64,000 nt of DNA from Patiriisocius marinus (GCF_008974325.1 NZ_BKCG01000001.1:372001-436000), one strand, 5' to 3'. Counted from the first letter of the stretch, positions 9,369-19,336 are shown. Notes: generated by a model from the sequence alone, not told the origin. Numbers and translations: made by a program.

Positions 9369-10060
9369 GCCATACCATAAATGTAATTATCCCTGCTTAT
9401 AATGAAGCAGGTTCTATAGGTCATGTTATTAAAGACATTCCAAGTATTGTTGATGAAATTATTGTGGTTAGCAATAACTCTACAGATGCTACTGAGGAAG
9501 TAGCAAAAGCAGCTGGAGCAACTGTTTTAAAAGAATCTAGAAAAGGCTACGGTTATGCTTGCCTTGAAGGTATGCGCTATGTTGCAACAAAGCAAAAACT
9601 TCCAGATATTATTGTATTTCTTGACGGAGACTATAGTGATTACCCAGAACAGCTAACTGAACTAGTAGCTCCTATTATTGAAAATAATATCGATTTTGTT
9701 ATTGGAGCAAGAGTTACATCGTTAAGAGAAGATGGAGCTATGACGGTTCCTCAAAAATTTGGGAACTGGTTAGCAACTACATTAATGTCATTATTTTTCA
9801 GATCTACATTTACAGATTTAGGTCCGTTTAGAGCTATTAAATATAGTAAATTATTGGCTTTACAAATGGAAGACAAAACCTACGGATGGACAGTAGAAAT
9901 GCAATTAAAGGCCTTAAAAAAGAAGTACACATACGTGGAAATCCCAATGAAATATAGGAACCGAATAGGTGTCTCTAAAGTTTCGGGTACCGTAAAAGGT
10001 GCTATCTTTGCTGGCATTAAAATATTAAGTTGGATTTTTAAATATTCCTTTAAAAAATGA
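9365..10060 (+). CDS. Glycosyltransferase family 2 (DPM1-like)
   Basis: This GT-A fold enzyme is similar to dolichol/polyprenyl-phosphate sugar transferases. IPAYNEAGSI opens the fold, residues 87-89 form the metal-binding DGD, and GPFRAI at about residue 155 matches the acceptor loop of DPM1-like enzymes. At 231 residues it is a catalytic domain only, without C-terminal membrane helices. It probably loads a sugar onto a polyprenyl phosphate, which the GT-C enzyme at 17134 could use as donor (inference). It overlaps both neighbours by 4 bases, indicating translational coupling. Confidence 0.85.
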   Translation: MSHTINVIIPAYNEAGSIGHVIKDIPSIVDEIIVVSNNSTDATEEVAKAAGATVLKESRKGYGYACLEGMRYVATKQKLPDIIVFLDGDYSDYPEQLTELVAPIIENNIDFVIGARVTSLREDGAMTVPQKFGNWLATTLMSLFFRSTFTDLGPFRAIKYSKLLALQMEDKTYGWTVEMQLKALKKKYTYVEIPMKYRNRIGVSKVSGTVKGAIFAGIKILSWIFKYSFKK

Positions 10061-11547
10061 TTTGGCAAACCATCATCATGGTAATTTATTCAGTTTCGCT
10101 ATTGCTCATATTAATGTATGCATTAGCGCAACTAAATCTACTTTTCAATTATCTCAGCTCAAAGAAAAAAAAAGGCGTTTGCGACAAATTTGATTTTTCA
10201 AATCCAGATGAAATTCCAGTAGTAACCATACAACTTCCAGTGTATAATGAGTTATACGTTATGGATCGTTTATTGGAGAATATTGCTCTATTGGACTATC
10301 CTTCAGATAAGTTAGAAATACAAGTTTTAGATGATTCTACAGATGAATCACTTGCTACAACAGCAGCACATATTAAAAAATTAAATGCAACAGGTCTAGA
10401 CATAAAACATATTACACGAACTGATAGATCTGGTTTTAAAGCAGGAGCTCTTAAAGAAGGTTTAAAAGTAGCAAAAGGTGAATTTATCGCCATTTTTGAT
10501 GCTGATTTCCTTCCACAAAAAAATTGGCTTTATAGCACGATTCCTTATTTTAAGGATGCAGAAATAGGTGTTGTACAAACTAGGTGGGGACACATTAACA
10601 AAGATTACTCGCTACTTACTAAAGTACAGGCTTTTGCTTTAGATGCGCATTTTACATTAGAACAAGTAGGTAGAAATAGTAAAGGACATTTCATTAATTT
10701 TAATGGAACAGCTGGCGTATGGAGAAAAGAGTGTATTATCGATGCTGGTAACTGGGAAGGTGATACTCTAACTGAAGATCTTGATTTAAGTTATCGTGCA
10801 CAATTAAAAAACTGGAAATTTAAATATCTTGAAGATGTAGAGACTCCAGCCGAGTTACCTGTAGTGATTAGTGCTGCACGTTCACAACAATTTAGATGGA
10901 ACAAAGGTGGAGCAGAGAACTTTCAGAAAATGGCGAGACGCGTTCTTGCAAGCGATTCTGTTTCTAAAAAAACTAAAATACATAGTTTACTTCATTTACT
11001 GAACAGCACCATGTTTTTAAACATTTTTCTGGTTGCCATTTTAAGTATCCCAATGTTGTATATTAAAAATGAATATGAGCATTTAAAATCTTACTTTTTA
11101 GTAATGAGTTTCTTTGTTCTAAGCACCGTAATTTTCTTTATCTGTTATTGGTACACCTATAAGAGTATTTACGGAGGAGGTTTCAAACAATTTATACGCT
11201 ATATAGGAATGTTTTTCACATTCTTCTCAGTTGCAATGGGCTTTTCATTGCATAATACTATAGCAGTTATTGAAGGTCATATAGGAAAGAAAAGTGAATT
11301 TGTACGCACACCTAAATTCAATATTAGTACTATAAAAGACAAATGGCAGGGCAATAAATACTTAAAGAAAAACATTTCTACTAATGTAATTTTTGAAGGA
11401 ATGTTGATGTTGTATTTCGCCTTTGGAATGTACTCAGCATTTGTAGTTGGTGACCAAGGAGGAGATTTTGGTTTGTTTCCATTTCACCTAATGTTATTTA
11501 TAGGATTTGGATTCGTGTTCTTTAAAAGCCTAACAAGTAAAGCTTAA
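10057..11547 (+). CDS. Cellulose-synthase-like processive GT2 glycosyltransferase
   Basis: This membrane glycosyltransferase has one N-terminal helix (about residues 5-28), a cytosolic GT2 domain and about four C-terminal helices. It carries the D,D,D,QxxRW signature of processive beta-glycan synthases: DD at 92-93, FDADF with DAD at 148-150, TED at 239-241 and QQFRW at 277-281. With 496 residues and no PilZ domain it is closer to glucomannan-synthase-like and CgmB-like proteins than to BcsA. It follows the DPM1-like gene with a 4-base overlap. The polymer it makes is unknown. Confidence 0.85.
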   Translation: MIWQTIIMVIYSVSLLLILMYALAQLNLLFNYLSSKKKKGVCDKFDFSNPDEIPVVTIQLPVYNELYVMDRLLENIALLDYPSDKLEIQVLDDSTDESLATTAAHIKKLNATGLDIKHITRTDRSGFKAGALKEGLKVAKGEFIAIFDADFLPQKNWLYSTIPYFKDAEIGVVQTRWGHINKDYSLLTKVQAFALDAHFTLEQVGRNSKGHFINFNGTAGVWRKECIIDAGNWEGDTLTEDLDLSYRAQLKNWKFKYLEDVETPAELPVVISAARSQQFRWNKGGAENFQKMARRVLASDSVSKKTKIHSLLHLLNSTMFLNIFLVAILSIPMLYIKNEYEHLKSYFLVMSFFVLSTVIFFICYWYTYKSIYGGGFKQFIRYIGMFFTFFSVAMGFSLHNTIAVIEGHIGKKSEFVRTPKFNISTIKDKWQGNKYLKKNISTNVIFEGMLMLYFAFGMYSAFVVGDQGGDFGLFPFHLMLFIGFGFVFFKSLTSKA

Positions 11548-12470
11548 TAACTTTGTAGTGATATTTTAAACTGTTGTGGAGTCATAAATTCTAGCTTTTT
11601 AAACTGTCTATTAAAATAACTCACATTATTGAATCCTGATTTATAAGCTATTTCAGAAATAAGCATTTTCTTATTTCGTTTCATTAGCTTTTTAGCAAAC
11701 TTTATTTTTTCAGAATTAATAAAATCAATTGGAGAAATACCTAAGGTGTTTTTAAACTTTTTATGAAAACTAGAAGTACTCATATAAGCCTTTTCAGCAA
11801 GTAAATCAATATTAATATTTTTATCGGTTAGATTTTCTCTTATAAACTTAACCACATAACCTATACGCGTATCACTAAACATTTGCAAATCGTTTAATAT
11901 AGTTTGCTTAGCTTTAGTTTGTAAAAGACGTACTATCAGTTCTTGTATCATTAAATCTAACAAAACATCTTTAGACATTGTGTTCTTAGTGAAAGTATCC
12001 ACTAGCCTTTCAATTAAATAGTTTACTTCTATTTGGTTTGTTAAGTGAGAAGCAAGCCCTTCTTCTAAAGTCCAAACCTCTTTCTCATCATTTAATGATA
12101 TTTTCTCATTAAACCTATAAGCAACTTCGTGTATTTTTTCAGGATCTATACCAAGTGCTAAACATTGTGTGGGTGCTTCTAATGTTGCAACTGGAAAATC
12201 AATTACCATCTCTTGATGGGCAGGCATAACAACAGACTCACCCGGTAAAAAATCGAATGGTGACATTTCATTTAAATGCATAACTTTTTTTCCCGTAAGC
12301 ATACTTGCTATTACAGGAAAGTCGAACGTAAGCGAGACTTCATCAGCAACTTTATGGGTTTCAAAGATGTTAAGTTCAGAATATGCAGCGTTATAGGTTG
12401 TTCTATTTTCAACCAGCGTGTATATTTTTCGAGTGGATTTATGTCTAGAAAGTAAGTTGCTCATAACCAA
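11544..12470 (-). CDS. AraC-family transcriptional regulator
   Basis: The 308-residue regulator has an N-terminal effector domain of the AraC_N type (about 30-185) and a C-terminal pair of helix-turn-helix motifs (about 205-305). The latter contain DLLAEKAYMSTSSFHKKFK and ISEIAYKSGFNNVSYFNRQF. It is divergent from an aldehyde dehydrogenase gene with 143 bases between them. AraC next to ALDH and DUF779 is a recurring arrangement, so it most likely activates the dehydrogenase in response to an aldehyde or alcohol (inference). Its 3' end overlaps the convergent glycosyltransferase by 4 bases. Confidence 0.88.
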   Translation of the reverse strand: MVMSNLLSRHKSTRKIYTLVENRTTYNAAYSELNIFETHKVADEVSLTFDFPVIASMLTGKKVMHLNEMSPFDFLPGESVVMPAHQEMVIDFPVATLEAPTQCLALGIDPEKIHEVAYRFNEKISLNDEKEVWTLEEGLASHLTNQIEVNYLIERLVDTFTKNTMSKDVLLDLMIQELIVRLLQTKAKQTILNDLQMFSDTRIGYVVKFIRENLTDKNINIDLLAEKAYMSTSSFHKKFKNTLGISPIDFINSEKIKFAKKLMKRNKKMLISEIAYKSGFNNVSYFNRQFKKLEFMTPQQFKISLQSY

Positions 12471-12567
12471 TAATACAAAATTTATCGCTCCCTCAATTGA
12501 GTTGAGAGATTTGTGTTATATATCTACAGAATTGTTCAAACAAATACATTATTAATAATATAGTTTT

Positions 12568-12598
12568 ATGATTATTAAATATACATCAAAATAATCAT
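12568..12598. promoter_or_regulatory. Inverted repeat between araC-type gene and ALDH gene
   Basis: ATGATTATT at 12568-12576 and AATAATCAT at 12590-12598 form a perfect 9-bp inverted repeat in the 143-base divergent region, ending 16 bases before the ALDH ATG. It is a candidate site for the adjacent regulator. AT-richness makes chance repeats fairly likely. Confidence 0.35.
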
Positions 12599-12613
12599 TA
12601 AATATTTATCATT

Positions 12614-14137
12614 ATGAGCACTACAGAAACTGCTACAGGAAAAAACATAGCTAAACCAAAATTTAAAGACCAATACGATAATTTTATAGGAGGTAAATGG
12701 GTCGCACCTACTAAAGGAGAATACTTTAATAGTATTTCGCCTGTAGATGGAAATACCTTTACAAAAATTGCACGTTCAACTAAAGAAGATATTGACCTGG
12801 CTGTAAAAGCTGCTTGGGAAGCTGCTCCTCAATGGAACAACACCTCAGCCACAGAACGTAGTAATGTTTTATTAAAAATTGCTGATATCATCGAACAAAA
12901 CATCGATGTTTTAGCAAGAGCTGAAACTTGGGATAACGGAAAACCGCTAAGAGAAACACTAAATGCTGATCTTCCATTAGCAGTAGACCATTTTAGATAT
13001 TTTGCAGGAGTAATTAGAGGTGAAGAAGGTGGAGCAAGTGAACTTGATGAAAACACGCTTTCATTAAATATTTGGGAACCGCTTGGAGTTGTTGGTCAAA
13101 TTATTCCTTGGAACTTCCCATTGTTGATGGCAACTTGGAAATTAGCACCAGCACTAGCTGCAGGTAATTGTGTAGTCTTAAAACCTGCAGAGCAAACTCC
13201 AGTAGGTGTCATGATACTTGCCGAATTAATAAAAGATGTAATACCAGATGGGGTTTTAAATGTTGTAAACGGTTTTGGTGTTGAAGCTGGAAAACCCCTT
13301 GCATCCCACCCAGATATTAATAAAATTGCTTTTACTGGTGAGACTACAACGGGGCAACTTATCATGCAATATGCTTCAAAAAACATTATTCCTGTAACCT
13401 TAGAATTAGGAGGTAAATCTCCAAACATATTCTTTAAAAGCGTAATGGATGCAGACGATGATTTCTTTGACAAAGCAATTGAAGGTGCTGTTATGTTTGC
13501 TTTTAACCAAGGAGAAGTATGTACAAGTCCCTCTCGTATTTTAGTGGAAGAAAGTATCTACGATGCCTTTATGGAACGTGTAATAGAAAGAACTAAAGCA
13601 ATCAAAATAGGACATCCATTAGACTTAGATACAATGCTTGGAGCACAAGCATCTAACGATCAATTTGAAAAAATATTAAGCTATATAAAAATAGGAAAAG
13701 AAGAAGGTTGTGAAGTTTTAGCTGGTGGTGAGGCTGCTTATAATGAAGGGCTTGAAGGAGGATATTATATTCAACCAACAATCTTAAAAGGAAATAACAA
13801 AATGAGAGTATTTCAAGAAGAAATTTTTGGACCTGTGGTTTGTGTTACTACTTTTAAAGATGAAGCCGAAGCTGTCGAAATTGCAAACGATACGCTTTAT
13901 GGACTTGGTGCTGGAGTTTGGACTCGCGATACACACCAAGCTTACCAAATTGCTAGAAAAGTACAAGCTGGTCGTGTTTGGGTTAATAACTACCATGCAT
14001 ACCCTGCTCACGCTCCTTTTGGAGGATATAAAAAATCTGGTATTGGTCGCGAAAACCATAAAATGATGCTAGATCATTACAGACAAACTAAAAACATGCT
14101 TATCTCTTACGATAAGAAAAAACTAGGTTTCTTTTAG
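12614..14137 (+). CDS. NAD(P)-dependent aldehyde dehydrogenase (ExaC/AldB-like)
   Basis: This enzyme oxidises an aldehyde to the acid with NAD(P)+. The 507 residues match a full ALDH subunit. Asn167 in PWNFP, Glu264 in LELGGKSPN and the nucleophile Cys303 in [11 protein letters not shown] are all present. The long form with the C-terminal YDKKKLGFF tail is typical of the acetaldehyde dehydrogenase group found beside AraC regulators and DUF779. The in vivo substrate is likely acetaldehyde or another short aldehyde (inference). A hairpin follows, then the DUF779 gene. Confidence 0.9.
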   Translation: MSTTETATGKNIAKPKFKDQYDNFIGGKWVAPTKGEYFNSISPVDGNTFTKIARSTKEDIDLAVKAAWEAAPQWNNTSATERSNVLLKIADIIEQNIDVLARAETWDNGKPLRETLNADLPLAVDHFRYFAGVIRGEEGGASELDENTLSLNIWEPLGVVGQIIPWNFPLLMATWKLAPALAAGNCVVLKPAEQTPVGVMILAELIKDVIPDGVLNVVNGFGVEAGKPLASHPDINKIAFTGETTTGQLIMQYASKNIIPVTLELGGKSPNIFFKSVMDADDDFFDKAIEGAVMFAFNQGEVCTSPSRILVEESIYDAFMERVIERTKAIKIGHPLDLDTMLGAQASNDQFEKILSYIKIGKEEGCEVLAGGEAAYNEGLEGGYYIQPTILKGNNKMRVFQEEIFGPVVCVTTFKDEAEAVEIANDTLYGLGAGVWTRDTHQAYQIARKVQAGRVWVNNYHAYPAHAPFGGYKKSGIGRENHKMMLDHYRQTKNMLISYDKKKLGFF

Positions 14138-14152
14138 AATTTAACCTTAACT

Positions 14153-14186
14153 AAAGGGCTGGACACACCTGTATTCAGCCCTTTTA
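14153..14186 (+). terminator. Hairpin between ALDH and DUF779 genes
   Basis: A 9-bp stem AAAGGGCTG/CAGCCCTTT (14153-14161 with 14176-14184) has a short T run. It is probably a partial terminator or mRNA 3' end, because the downstream DUF779 gene is expected to be co-expressed. Confidence 0.6.
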
Positions 14187-14196
14187 AAATATATGT

Positions 14197-14583
14197 ATGA
14201 AAAAATCTAGAGTAGAAATAACACCTAAAGCAGCTAATATTGTTACGCAAATGATAGCGCAACATGGCGAATTGATATTTCATCAAAGTGGTGGATGCTG
14301 TGATGGCTCTTCCCCTATGCTTTTACCAAAAGACGACTTCTATTTAGACGAAAGCGATATACTATTAAACATCATTGCTTCCATCCCTTTTTATATGAAT
14401 ATCGATCAATATCACTATTGGAAACATACTCACTTAACGGTAGATATCATTGAAGGAAGAGGTTCTAGCTTTTCAGTAGAAATTCCATTAGGTCTTCGGT
14501 TTATTATTCATTCTAGGTTATTAACCGAAGAAGAAAACACTTATTTCAACAATTTAGAAAAAGCGACTTTGGGTATTGATTAA
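14197..14583 (+). CDS. DUF779 domain protein
   Basis: The 128-residue cytosolic protein carries the DUF779 core LIFHQSGGCCDGSSPML with paired cysteines C34 and C35, followed by conserved FYLDESD. DUF779 proteins are almost always encoded beside aldehyde dehydrogenases of this type, and an accessory role in aldehyde oxidation is inferred from that. No catalytic mechanism is known to me. It overlaps the last bases of the convergent M28 peptidase gene. Confidence 0.85.
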   Translation: MKKSRVEITPKAANIVTQMIAQHGELIFHQSGGCCDGSSPMLLPKDDFYLDESDILLNIIASIPFYMNIDQYHYWKHTHLTVDIIEGRGSSFSVEIPLGLRFIIHSRLLTEEENTYFNNLEKATLGID

Positions 14584-15815
14584 AAAGTAACCTTAACCGT
14601 ATTAATTTCACCATCTCTTTTAAAGGTAACAATTGTCGATTGTCCTACGTCAAATGTAGCGAGTGCTTTCATATAACTCATCATATCTGGCGTATCTAAA
14701 TCGCCTAATTTTATAACAGTGTCTCCTTTTTGCATTCCTGCTTTTTGCGCAGCCTTTTCTTCACTCACACCATCTATGCGCATTCCTTCACCACTATATA
14801 AATAATCTGGCACTACCCCTAAGGCAACTTTAAATGCAGGAACTTCTTCACTTTCATTTTTAGTTTTTCTGAAAGCTAACTTCCCAGCACCATCAAGATC
14901 ACTCACAATATTTAATATATATGCCGAAATTTTCTCCATTCCTTCATAGTTCAATTTATCTGAATCATCACCTGGTTTATGATAATCACTATGCTGTCCT
15001 GTAAAAAAGTGAAGTACAGGAATATCAGCTAAATAAAAAGATGTATGATCACTTGGTCCTACACCACTTTCGTGTTCGCTAATACTTAAACCTTGGTCAT
15101 TATTTGCAAATAACGTTTGCTTAAATCTTGGTGAAGTTCCCACTCCATATACAGCAACTACTTTTTCTTCATTTAATCTCCCTACCATATCCATATTAAT
15201 CATATAGCTTACTTTCTTAGTATCTATCGTTGGGTTTTTAACAAAGTAATTAGACCCCAAAAGCCCTATTTCTTCTCCTGAAAAAGCAATGAAAAGGTAA
15301 TTTGAATTAGCAGACTGTTCAGCCTTTAGCGTTTTGGCAAGAGCCAAAAGTATCGCAACACCACTTGCATTATCATCTGCTCCATTGTGTATAGAAGTAT
15401 CATCATCTCTGTATAAAGATCCCTCACCACCAGTACCTAAATGATCATAATGCGCTCCAATTACTACAGTATTTTCTGCATTATTATTTATATAGCCAAT
15501 AACATTTACACCCGTAACAGCTCCATCTTCCGTAAGGTTTGTAAACTCAGCTTGCTCATGTGGATTTGAACTTTTCTTAAAAGTAAATGCCTGTGTATAA
15601 ACACCAGCATCTCCTTTAGGTTCTAAACCTATAGCAACCATTCTGTCCTCTATATATTTTGCTGCCATCAGTTCACCTTCCGTTCCCGTTTGGCGTCCTC
15701 CCATTGCATCATCTGCAAGTGCAACGACATCTTCTTTCATTGAAACCGTTTTTATTGGTTCATTTTTACAAGAAATTACAACAAGTGCAATTAATAGTGT
15801 TACATATCCACGCAT
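14580..15815 (-). CDS. M28-family zinc metallopeptidase with PDZ domain, lipoprotein
   Basis: I chose the ATG at 15815 because it gives a lipoprotein signal (MRGYVTLLIALVVISC, Cys16); the longer open frame upstream runs through the divergent promoter. The 411-residue protein has an M28 aminopeptidase domain with zinc-binding HYDH (His122, Asp124), NGADDNASG (about 144-152), catalytic SGEEIGLLG (Glu181/182), NMDMVGRL, and HSDYHKPGDD. A C-terminal PDZ domain (about 325-411) contains AQKAGMQKGDTVIKLG. It should trim peptides in the periplasm or at the outer membrane. Thirty-one bases separate it from the divergent TolB-like gene. Confidence 0.88.
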   Translation of the reverse strand: MRGYVTLLIALVVISCKNEPIKTVSMKEDVVALADDAMGGRQTGTEGELMAAKYIEDRMVAIGLEPKGDAGVYTQAFTFKKSSNPHEQAEFTNLTEDGAVTGVNVIGYINNNAENTVVIGAHYDHLGTGGEGSLYRDDDTSIHNGADDNASGVAILLALAKTLKAEQSANSNYLFIAFSGEEIGLLGSNYFVKNPTIDTKKVSYMINMDMVGRLNEEKVVAVYGVGTSPRFKQTLFANNDQGLSISEHESGVGPSDHTSFYLADIPVLHFFTGQHSDYHKPGDDSDKLNYEGMEKISAYILNIVSDLDGAGKLAFRKTKNESEEVPAFKVALGVVPDYLYSGEGMRIDGVSEEKAAQKAGMQKGDTVIKLGDLDTPDMMSYMKALATFDVGQSTIVTFKRDGEINTVKVTF

Positions 15816-15846
15816 ATCATTATTTTTGCGCAAAACTACTTTAAAA

Positions 15847-16983
15847 ATGAGAATTCTAATAGCCCTAGTATTTATTTCTGTTTTAGCAAGTTGCAAAAAT
15901 GAAGTGAAGGAAACTTCTGCTGAAATATCAAACAACGAAACAACAGCTACAAAAAACAGAGAAGCGCTACTTGACACTGTTACTAACGACACAATTATCT
16001 ATCCTGAAGAACGTCACTTTAAGAACATACGCCAAGTAACTTTTGGTGGAGATAATGCAGAAGCTTACTGGAGTTTTGATGATAAGCAATTGGTTTTTCA
16101 ATCTAATTATAAAGATTGGGGTGTTGATTGTGATCAAATGTTTTTAATGAATGCCAATGAAAATTTTAATGGTACACAACCACCTATGATTTCAACAGGA
16201 AAAGGGCGAACAACTTGCGCCTACTTTTTACCAGATAATAAACATTTTGTTTACGGAAGCACACATCTTGTTGATGCTAATTGCCCAGAAGTTCCATTAC
16301 GAAAAAACGGAAATTACGTATGGCCTGTTTATGATAGCTTTGACATTTTTGTTGCAGATCTTGAAGGTAATATAACAGCACAACTAACAAATGAACCTGG
16401 TTATGACGCTGAAGCTACAGTATCGCCAAAAGGAGATAAAATAGTTTTTACCTCAACAAGAAGTGGTGACCTTGAGCTTTACACAATGAATATTGACGGA
16501 AGCGATGTAAAGCAAATTACCAACGAATTAGGATATGACGGTGGCGCATTTTTCTCACCTGACGGAACTAAATTGATCTTCCGTTCATCTCGACCAAAAA
16601 CTGAAGCTGAAATTAAAAAATATAAAGACCTTCTTGCTGATGGTTTAGTAGAACCTACAGATATGGAACTTTACATTTGTGATGCTGACGGAAGCAACCT
16701 AAAGCAACTAACCAACTTAGGAAATGCAAACTGGAGTCCATTTTTTCATCCTAGCGGTGATAAAATACTTTTCAGCAGTAACCATGAAGCTGTAAGAGGA
16801 TTTCCATTTAACTTATACTTAATTGATCTTGACGGAAAAAATCTTGAACGTGTAACGCACGGAGAAACATTTGATGCATTCCCAGTATTTAGTAACGATG
16901 GAAAGTATTTAGCTTTCTCTTCGAACCGAAATAATGGCGGCGGAAGAGACACAAATCTTTTTATTGCAGAATGGCAAGATTAA
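15847..16983 (+). CDS. TolB-like PD40 beta-propeller lipoprotein
   Basis: I chose the ATG at 15847, which gives a lipoprotein signal with lipobox VLASC (Cys16); a TTG 21 bases upstream is unlikely. The 378-residue protein has repeated PD40/WD40-like blades such as PDGTKLIFRSSR, PKGDKIVFTSTRSG and NDGKYLAFSSNRN, as in TolB and DPP-IV propellers. No hydrolase domain follows. It probably acts as a periplasmic or surface scaffold. It is divergent from the M28 peptidase, with which it may share a regulatory region. Confidence 0.8.
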   Translation: MRILIALVFISVLASCKNEVKETSAEISNNETTATKNREALLDTVTNDTIIYPEERHFKNIRQVTFGGDNAEAYWSFDDKQLVFQSNYKDWGVDCDQMFLMNANENFNGTQPPMISTGKGRTTCAYFLPDNKHFVYGSTHLVDANCPEVPLRKNGNYVWPVYDSFDIFVADLEGNITAQLTNEPGYDAEATVSPKGDKIVFTSTRSGDLELYTMNIDGSDVKQITNELGYDGGAFFSPDGTKLIFRSSRPKTEAEIKKYKDLLADGLVEPTDMELYICDADGSNLKQLTNLGNANWSPFFHPSGDKILFSSNHEAVRGFPFNLYLIDLDGKNLERVTHGETFDAFPVFSNDGKYLAFSSNRNNGGGRDTNLFIAEWQD

Positions 16984-17060
16984 ATTGAGTTGCAACTATT
17001 AGTAAGGTTAATTGTAATGTTCCATTAAAGTTTAGACTAATTTGTGAATATTTAAACAAC

Positions 17061-17079
17061 GGTCGAGCGCAGTCGAGAC
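17061..17079. repeat. Short GTCGAG direct repeat in intergenic region
   Basis: GTCGAG occurs at 17062-17067 and 17072-17077, separated by CGCA. This GC-rich word in an AT-rich intergenic region resembles the GTCGAGCGCAGTCGAG words I associate with dispersed flavobacterial repeats (from memory, not searched). Confidence 0.35.
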
Positions 17080-17133
17080 TATTACAAATCGTAATTCAAT
17101 TATTTCAGGACTGCAATTAACAATTTCTAAGTC

Positions 17134-18552
17134 TTGAACATTACAAAACAATATATAAATAACACTGTCCCTATTATTGGGACTGTTATTTTATATCTAT
17201 TATTTGCCTACAACCTAGAACGAAGTGATTTTTTAAATCTGCTGTTACTTTACTCAGGATTGTTTTACGCTGCTTGGCAAATAATTAATGCTACAAATTT
17301 TAGCTTTTGGACTATTGCAGGAATAGGCATTTTACTTAGAGTTTTATTTCTACCAGCTATCCCTAATTTAAGTCAGGATTTTTATCGTTTTTTATGGGAT
17401 GGACGATTACTAATTCAAGGAGTGAACCCTTATATTATTACGCCTTCTGTTTTTTTTACAGATCTTCCTAGTGCTCTTGAAATTACTTCAGGCAAAACAG
17501 TTTTACAAGCCAAAGAGCTATTTCTAGGAATGGGCGAACTTAATGCCAGTCATTATAGTAATTACCCTCCTATTAACCAACTCTGTTTCGCAATTGCAGC
17601 ACTATTTGCAAAGGGTACTATTTTGGGGTCTGTGATTGTGTTAAGAATATTAATTATTGCTGCAGACATAGGTGTTCTCTATTTTGGGAAGAAACTTCTT
17701 GAAAAACTCAACCTACCAGTTAGAAACATCTTTTGGTATTTCTTAAATCCGTTTATACTAATTGAACTTACAGGTAATCTTCATTTTGAAGGAGTGATGT
17801 TATTTTTTGTTGTTTGGTCATTGTATTTACTTCATCAAAAAAAGTGGTTTTGGGCAGCAGTACTTTTAGGGATATCGGTTTCAGTTAAATTGTTACCCTT
17901 ATTGTTTTTGCCTTTGTTCTTTAAATGGTTTTTCAAAAAAGAGGGTTCGGCTTTATATAATGTAACCTCATCATTTAAATTCTACGTGGTTGTATTAGGA
18001 ACTGTAGTACTCACATTTACACCATTTATGTCAAGTGATTTTATTTCAAACTTTACAGCAACTATTGGTTTATGGTTTCAAAATTTTGAATTTAATGCTA
18101 GTGTATATTATGTGATTAGGTGGGTTGGTTTTCAAACTATAGGCTGGAATATTATAGGTACTGTTGGAAAAATTCTTCCTATAATTGTAATTGCTTATTT
18201 GGTAATTTCAGCTTTTTTAAGACCCCTCAACTCCACTCAGGATAATTCCATTAGCCGTACACAACATTTAATTACAGCAATACTTCTAGGAGTTTCGTTC
18301 TACTTTTTACTTTCAACAACAGTACACCCTTGGTATGTTGCAACGCCTTTAATACTGTCAGTTTTTACGCGCTATAAATTCCCAATTGTTTGGAGCTTTA
18401 TGGTTTTGTTTAGTTACTCCGCTTATGGTGCAGCTGGTTTTAGTGAAAACTTAGGGTTAGTTGCTATGGAATATATAGTAGTAATTAGCGTAGCTATTTA
18501 CGAACTAAGCACAAAAAAACCTCTTCCATTTTTAACAACAAAAGAGGTTTAA
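17134..18552 (+). CDS. GT-C fold mannosyltransferase-like membrane protein, TTG start
   Basis: The 472-residue protein has about 11-12 hydrophobic helices. It has the loop motif QDFYRFLWDGRLL...NPY and YSNYPPINQ, seen in polyprenol-phosphate-sugar-dependent GT-C enzymes of the GT87/PIG-M-like type. It probably adds a hexose to a lipid-linked or surface glycan using a polyprenyl-phosphate donor. TTG at 17134 is the only reasonable start: an in-frame TAA sits at 17128 and the first in-frame ATG is over 100 codons in, past the first helices. The C-terminal KKPLPFLTTKEV codons overlap a terminator hairpin of the convergent operon. Confidence 0.75.
   Translation: MNITKQYINNTVPIIGTVILYLLFAYNLERSDFLNLLLLYSGLFYAAWQIINATNFSFWTIAGIGILLRVLFLPAIPNLSQDFYRFLWDGRLLIQGVNPYIITPSVFFTDLPSALEITSGKTVLQAKELFLGMGELNASHYSNYPPINQLCFAIAALFAKGTILGSVIVLRILIIAADIGVLYFGKKLLEKLNLPVRNIFWYFLNPFILIELTGNLHFEGVMLFFVVWSLYLLHQKKWFWAAVLLGISVSVKLLPLLFLPLFFKWFFKKEGSALYNVTSSFKFYVVVLGTVVLTFTPFMSSDFISNFTATIGLWFQNFEFNASVYYVIRWVGFQTIGWNIIGTVGKILPIIVIAYLVISAFLRPLNSTQDNSISRTQHLITAILLGVSFYFLLSTTVHPWYVATPLILSVFTRYKFPIVWSFMVLFSYSAYGAAGFSENLGLVAMEYIVVISVAIYELSTKKPLPFLTTKEV
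18513..18550 (-). terminator. Terminator of the speA operon inside the convergent gene
   Basis: AAACCTCTT (18517-18525) pairs with AAGAGGTTT (18542-18550). Read on the minus strand, the stem is followed by a run of seven T (18513-18519 on the plus strand, overlapping the stem base), 10 bases past the RMD1 stop. It lies in the last codons of the plus-strand glycosyltransferase gene. Confidence 0.7.
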
Positions 18553-18559
18553 ATTACTT

Positions 18560-19336
18560 TTAGAATATTTTATTGATAAACATATCTATTACTTCAATAA
18601 CAATAAGTATGATAATAATCCACTCGAGCATACTGCTTTCTCTGTGATTCCAAATATCTTTAAACAGCTCTAAATTCTCTTTAATAATTGTTATTCTATC
18701 TTGAATATTTCGATAGCGATTTTTTAAATCAAAGGTCTGTTTTAACTCGATATCTAATTTTGCTAATTGCTCATCTTGCCAAGTTGCTTCCGGTGAATCA
18801 AAAATATATAGGTTTTCGTAAATACTGTTTTTAATATTTAGTGTTCTCCCTATATACTTTTTAAGCTTTGAACTCGAAATATTTAATTTCCCTCGCAGCT
18901 CAAGCGACTTAGTATGTACACTCGCTTCTTCTAGCAATTGCTCTGTAATATCTGAATAACGATCAAGTGCTACAGATTGCGAAGTATGAAGCATTATTAA
19001 CCGTATCATCTCATCATTCATTGTAGGGATAACTACCTTATCAAAGCTTACTTTCTGAATATTCTCTTTTACTGAAACGTCAATATCTTCAGAGAGATCT
19101 CCTTCAACATTACCCTTTATGAATGGACTTAACTGACTTTCAATATTTAAAATTTCAGAAGAAGAAACATTGAAATAACTAATGATTCCAAATTGAAATA
19201 CATAGACATATTTTTTTTCTGAAATTTTATAGAACAATTCATCGCTATCACTAAAGAGCAATGATCCGGTTAAACTTTTACGAGCTAACCGGATATTGAT
19301 GTGTTGCGCAATCTGGTGTGATTGAACTTTATACAT
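18560..19336 (-). CDS. RMD1/DUF155 family protein
   Basis: The 258-residue protein carries the DUF155 (RMD1/YagE) pattern. There is an N-terminal mixed domain with YVFQFGIISYFN, a long helical region of about 130 residues, and a single C-terminal transmembrane helix after HRESSMLEWIIIILI, which is diagnostic for the family. Yeast RMD1-type proteins are membrane-associated; the bacterial role is unknown. Its ATG shares one base with the stop of the deoxyhypusine-synthase-like gene, so it is the last gene of the polyamine operon. Confidence 0.82.
   Translation of the reverse strand: MYKVQSHQIAQHINIRLARKSLTGSLLFSDSDELFYKISEKKYVYVFQFGIISYFNVSSSEILNIESQLSPFIKGNVEGDLSEDIDVSVKENIQKVSFDKVVIPTMNDEMIRLIMLHTSQSVALDRYSDITEQLLEEASVHTKSLELRGKLNISSSKLKKYIGRTLNIKNSIYENLYIFDSPEATWQDEQLAKLDIELKQTFDLKNRYRNIQDRITIIKENLELFKDIWNHRESSMLEWIIIILIVIEVIDMFINKIF

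Noticed and set aside
14580-15992. Longer N-terminus of the M28 peptidase (start at 15992)
   Set aside because: The extra 59 residues run through the divergent gene's start region and hide the lipoprotein signal that begins at 15815.
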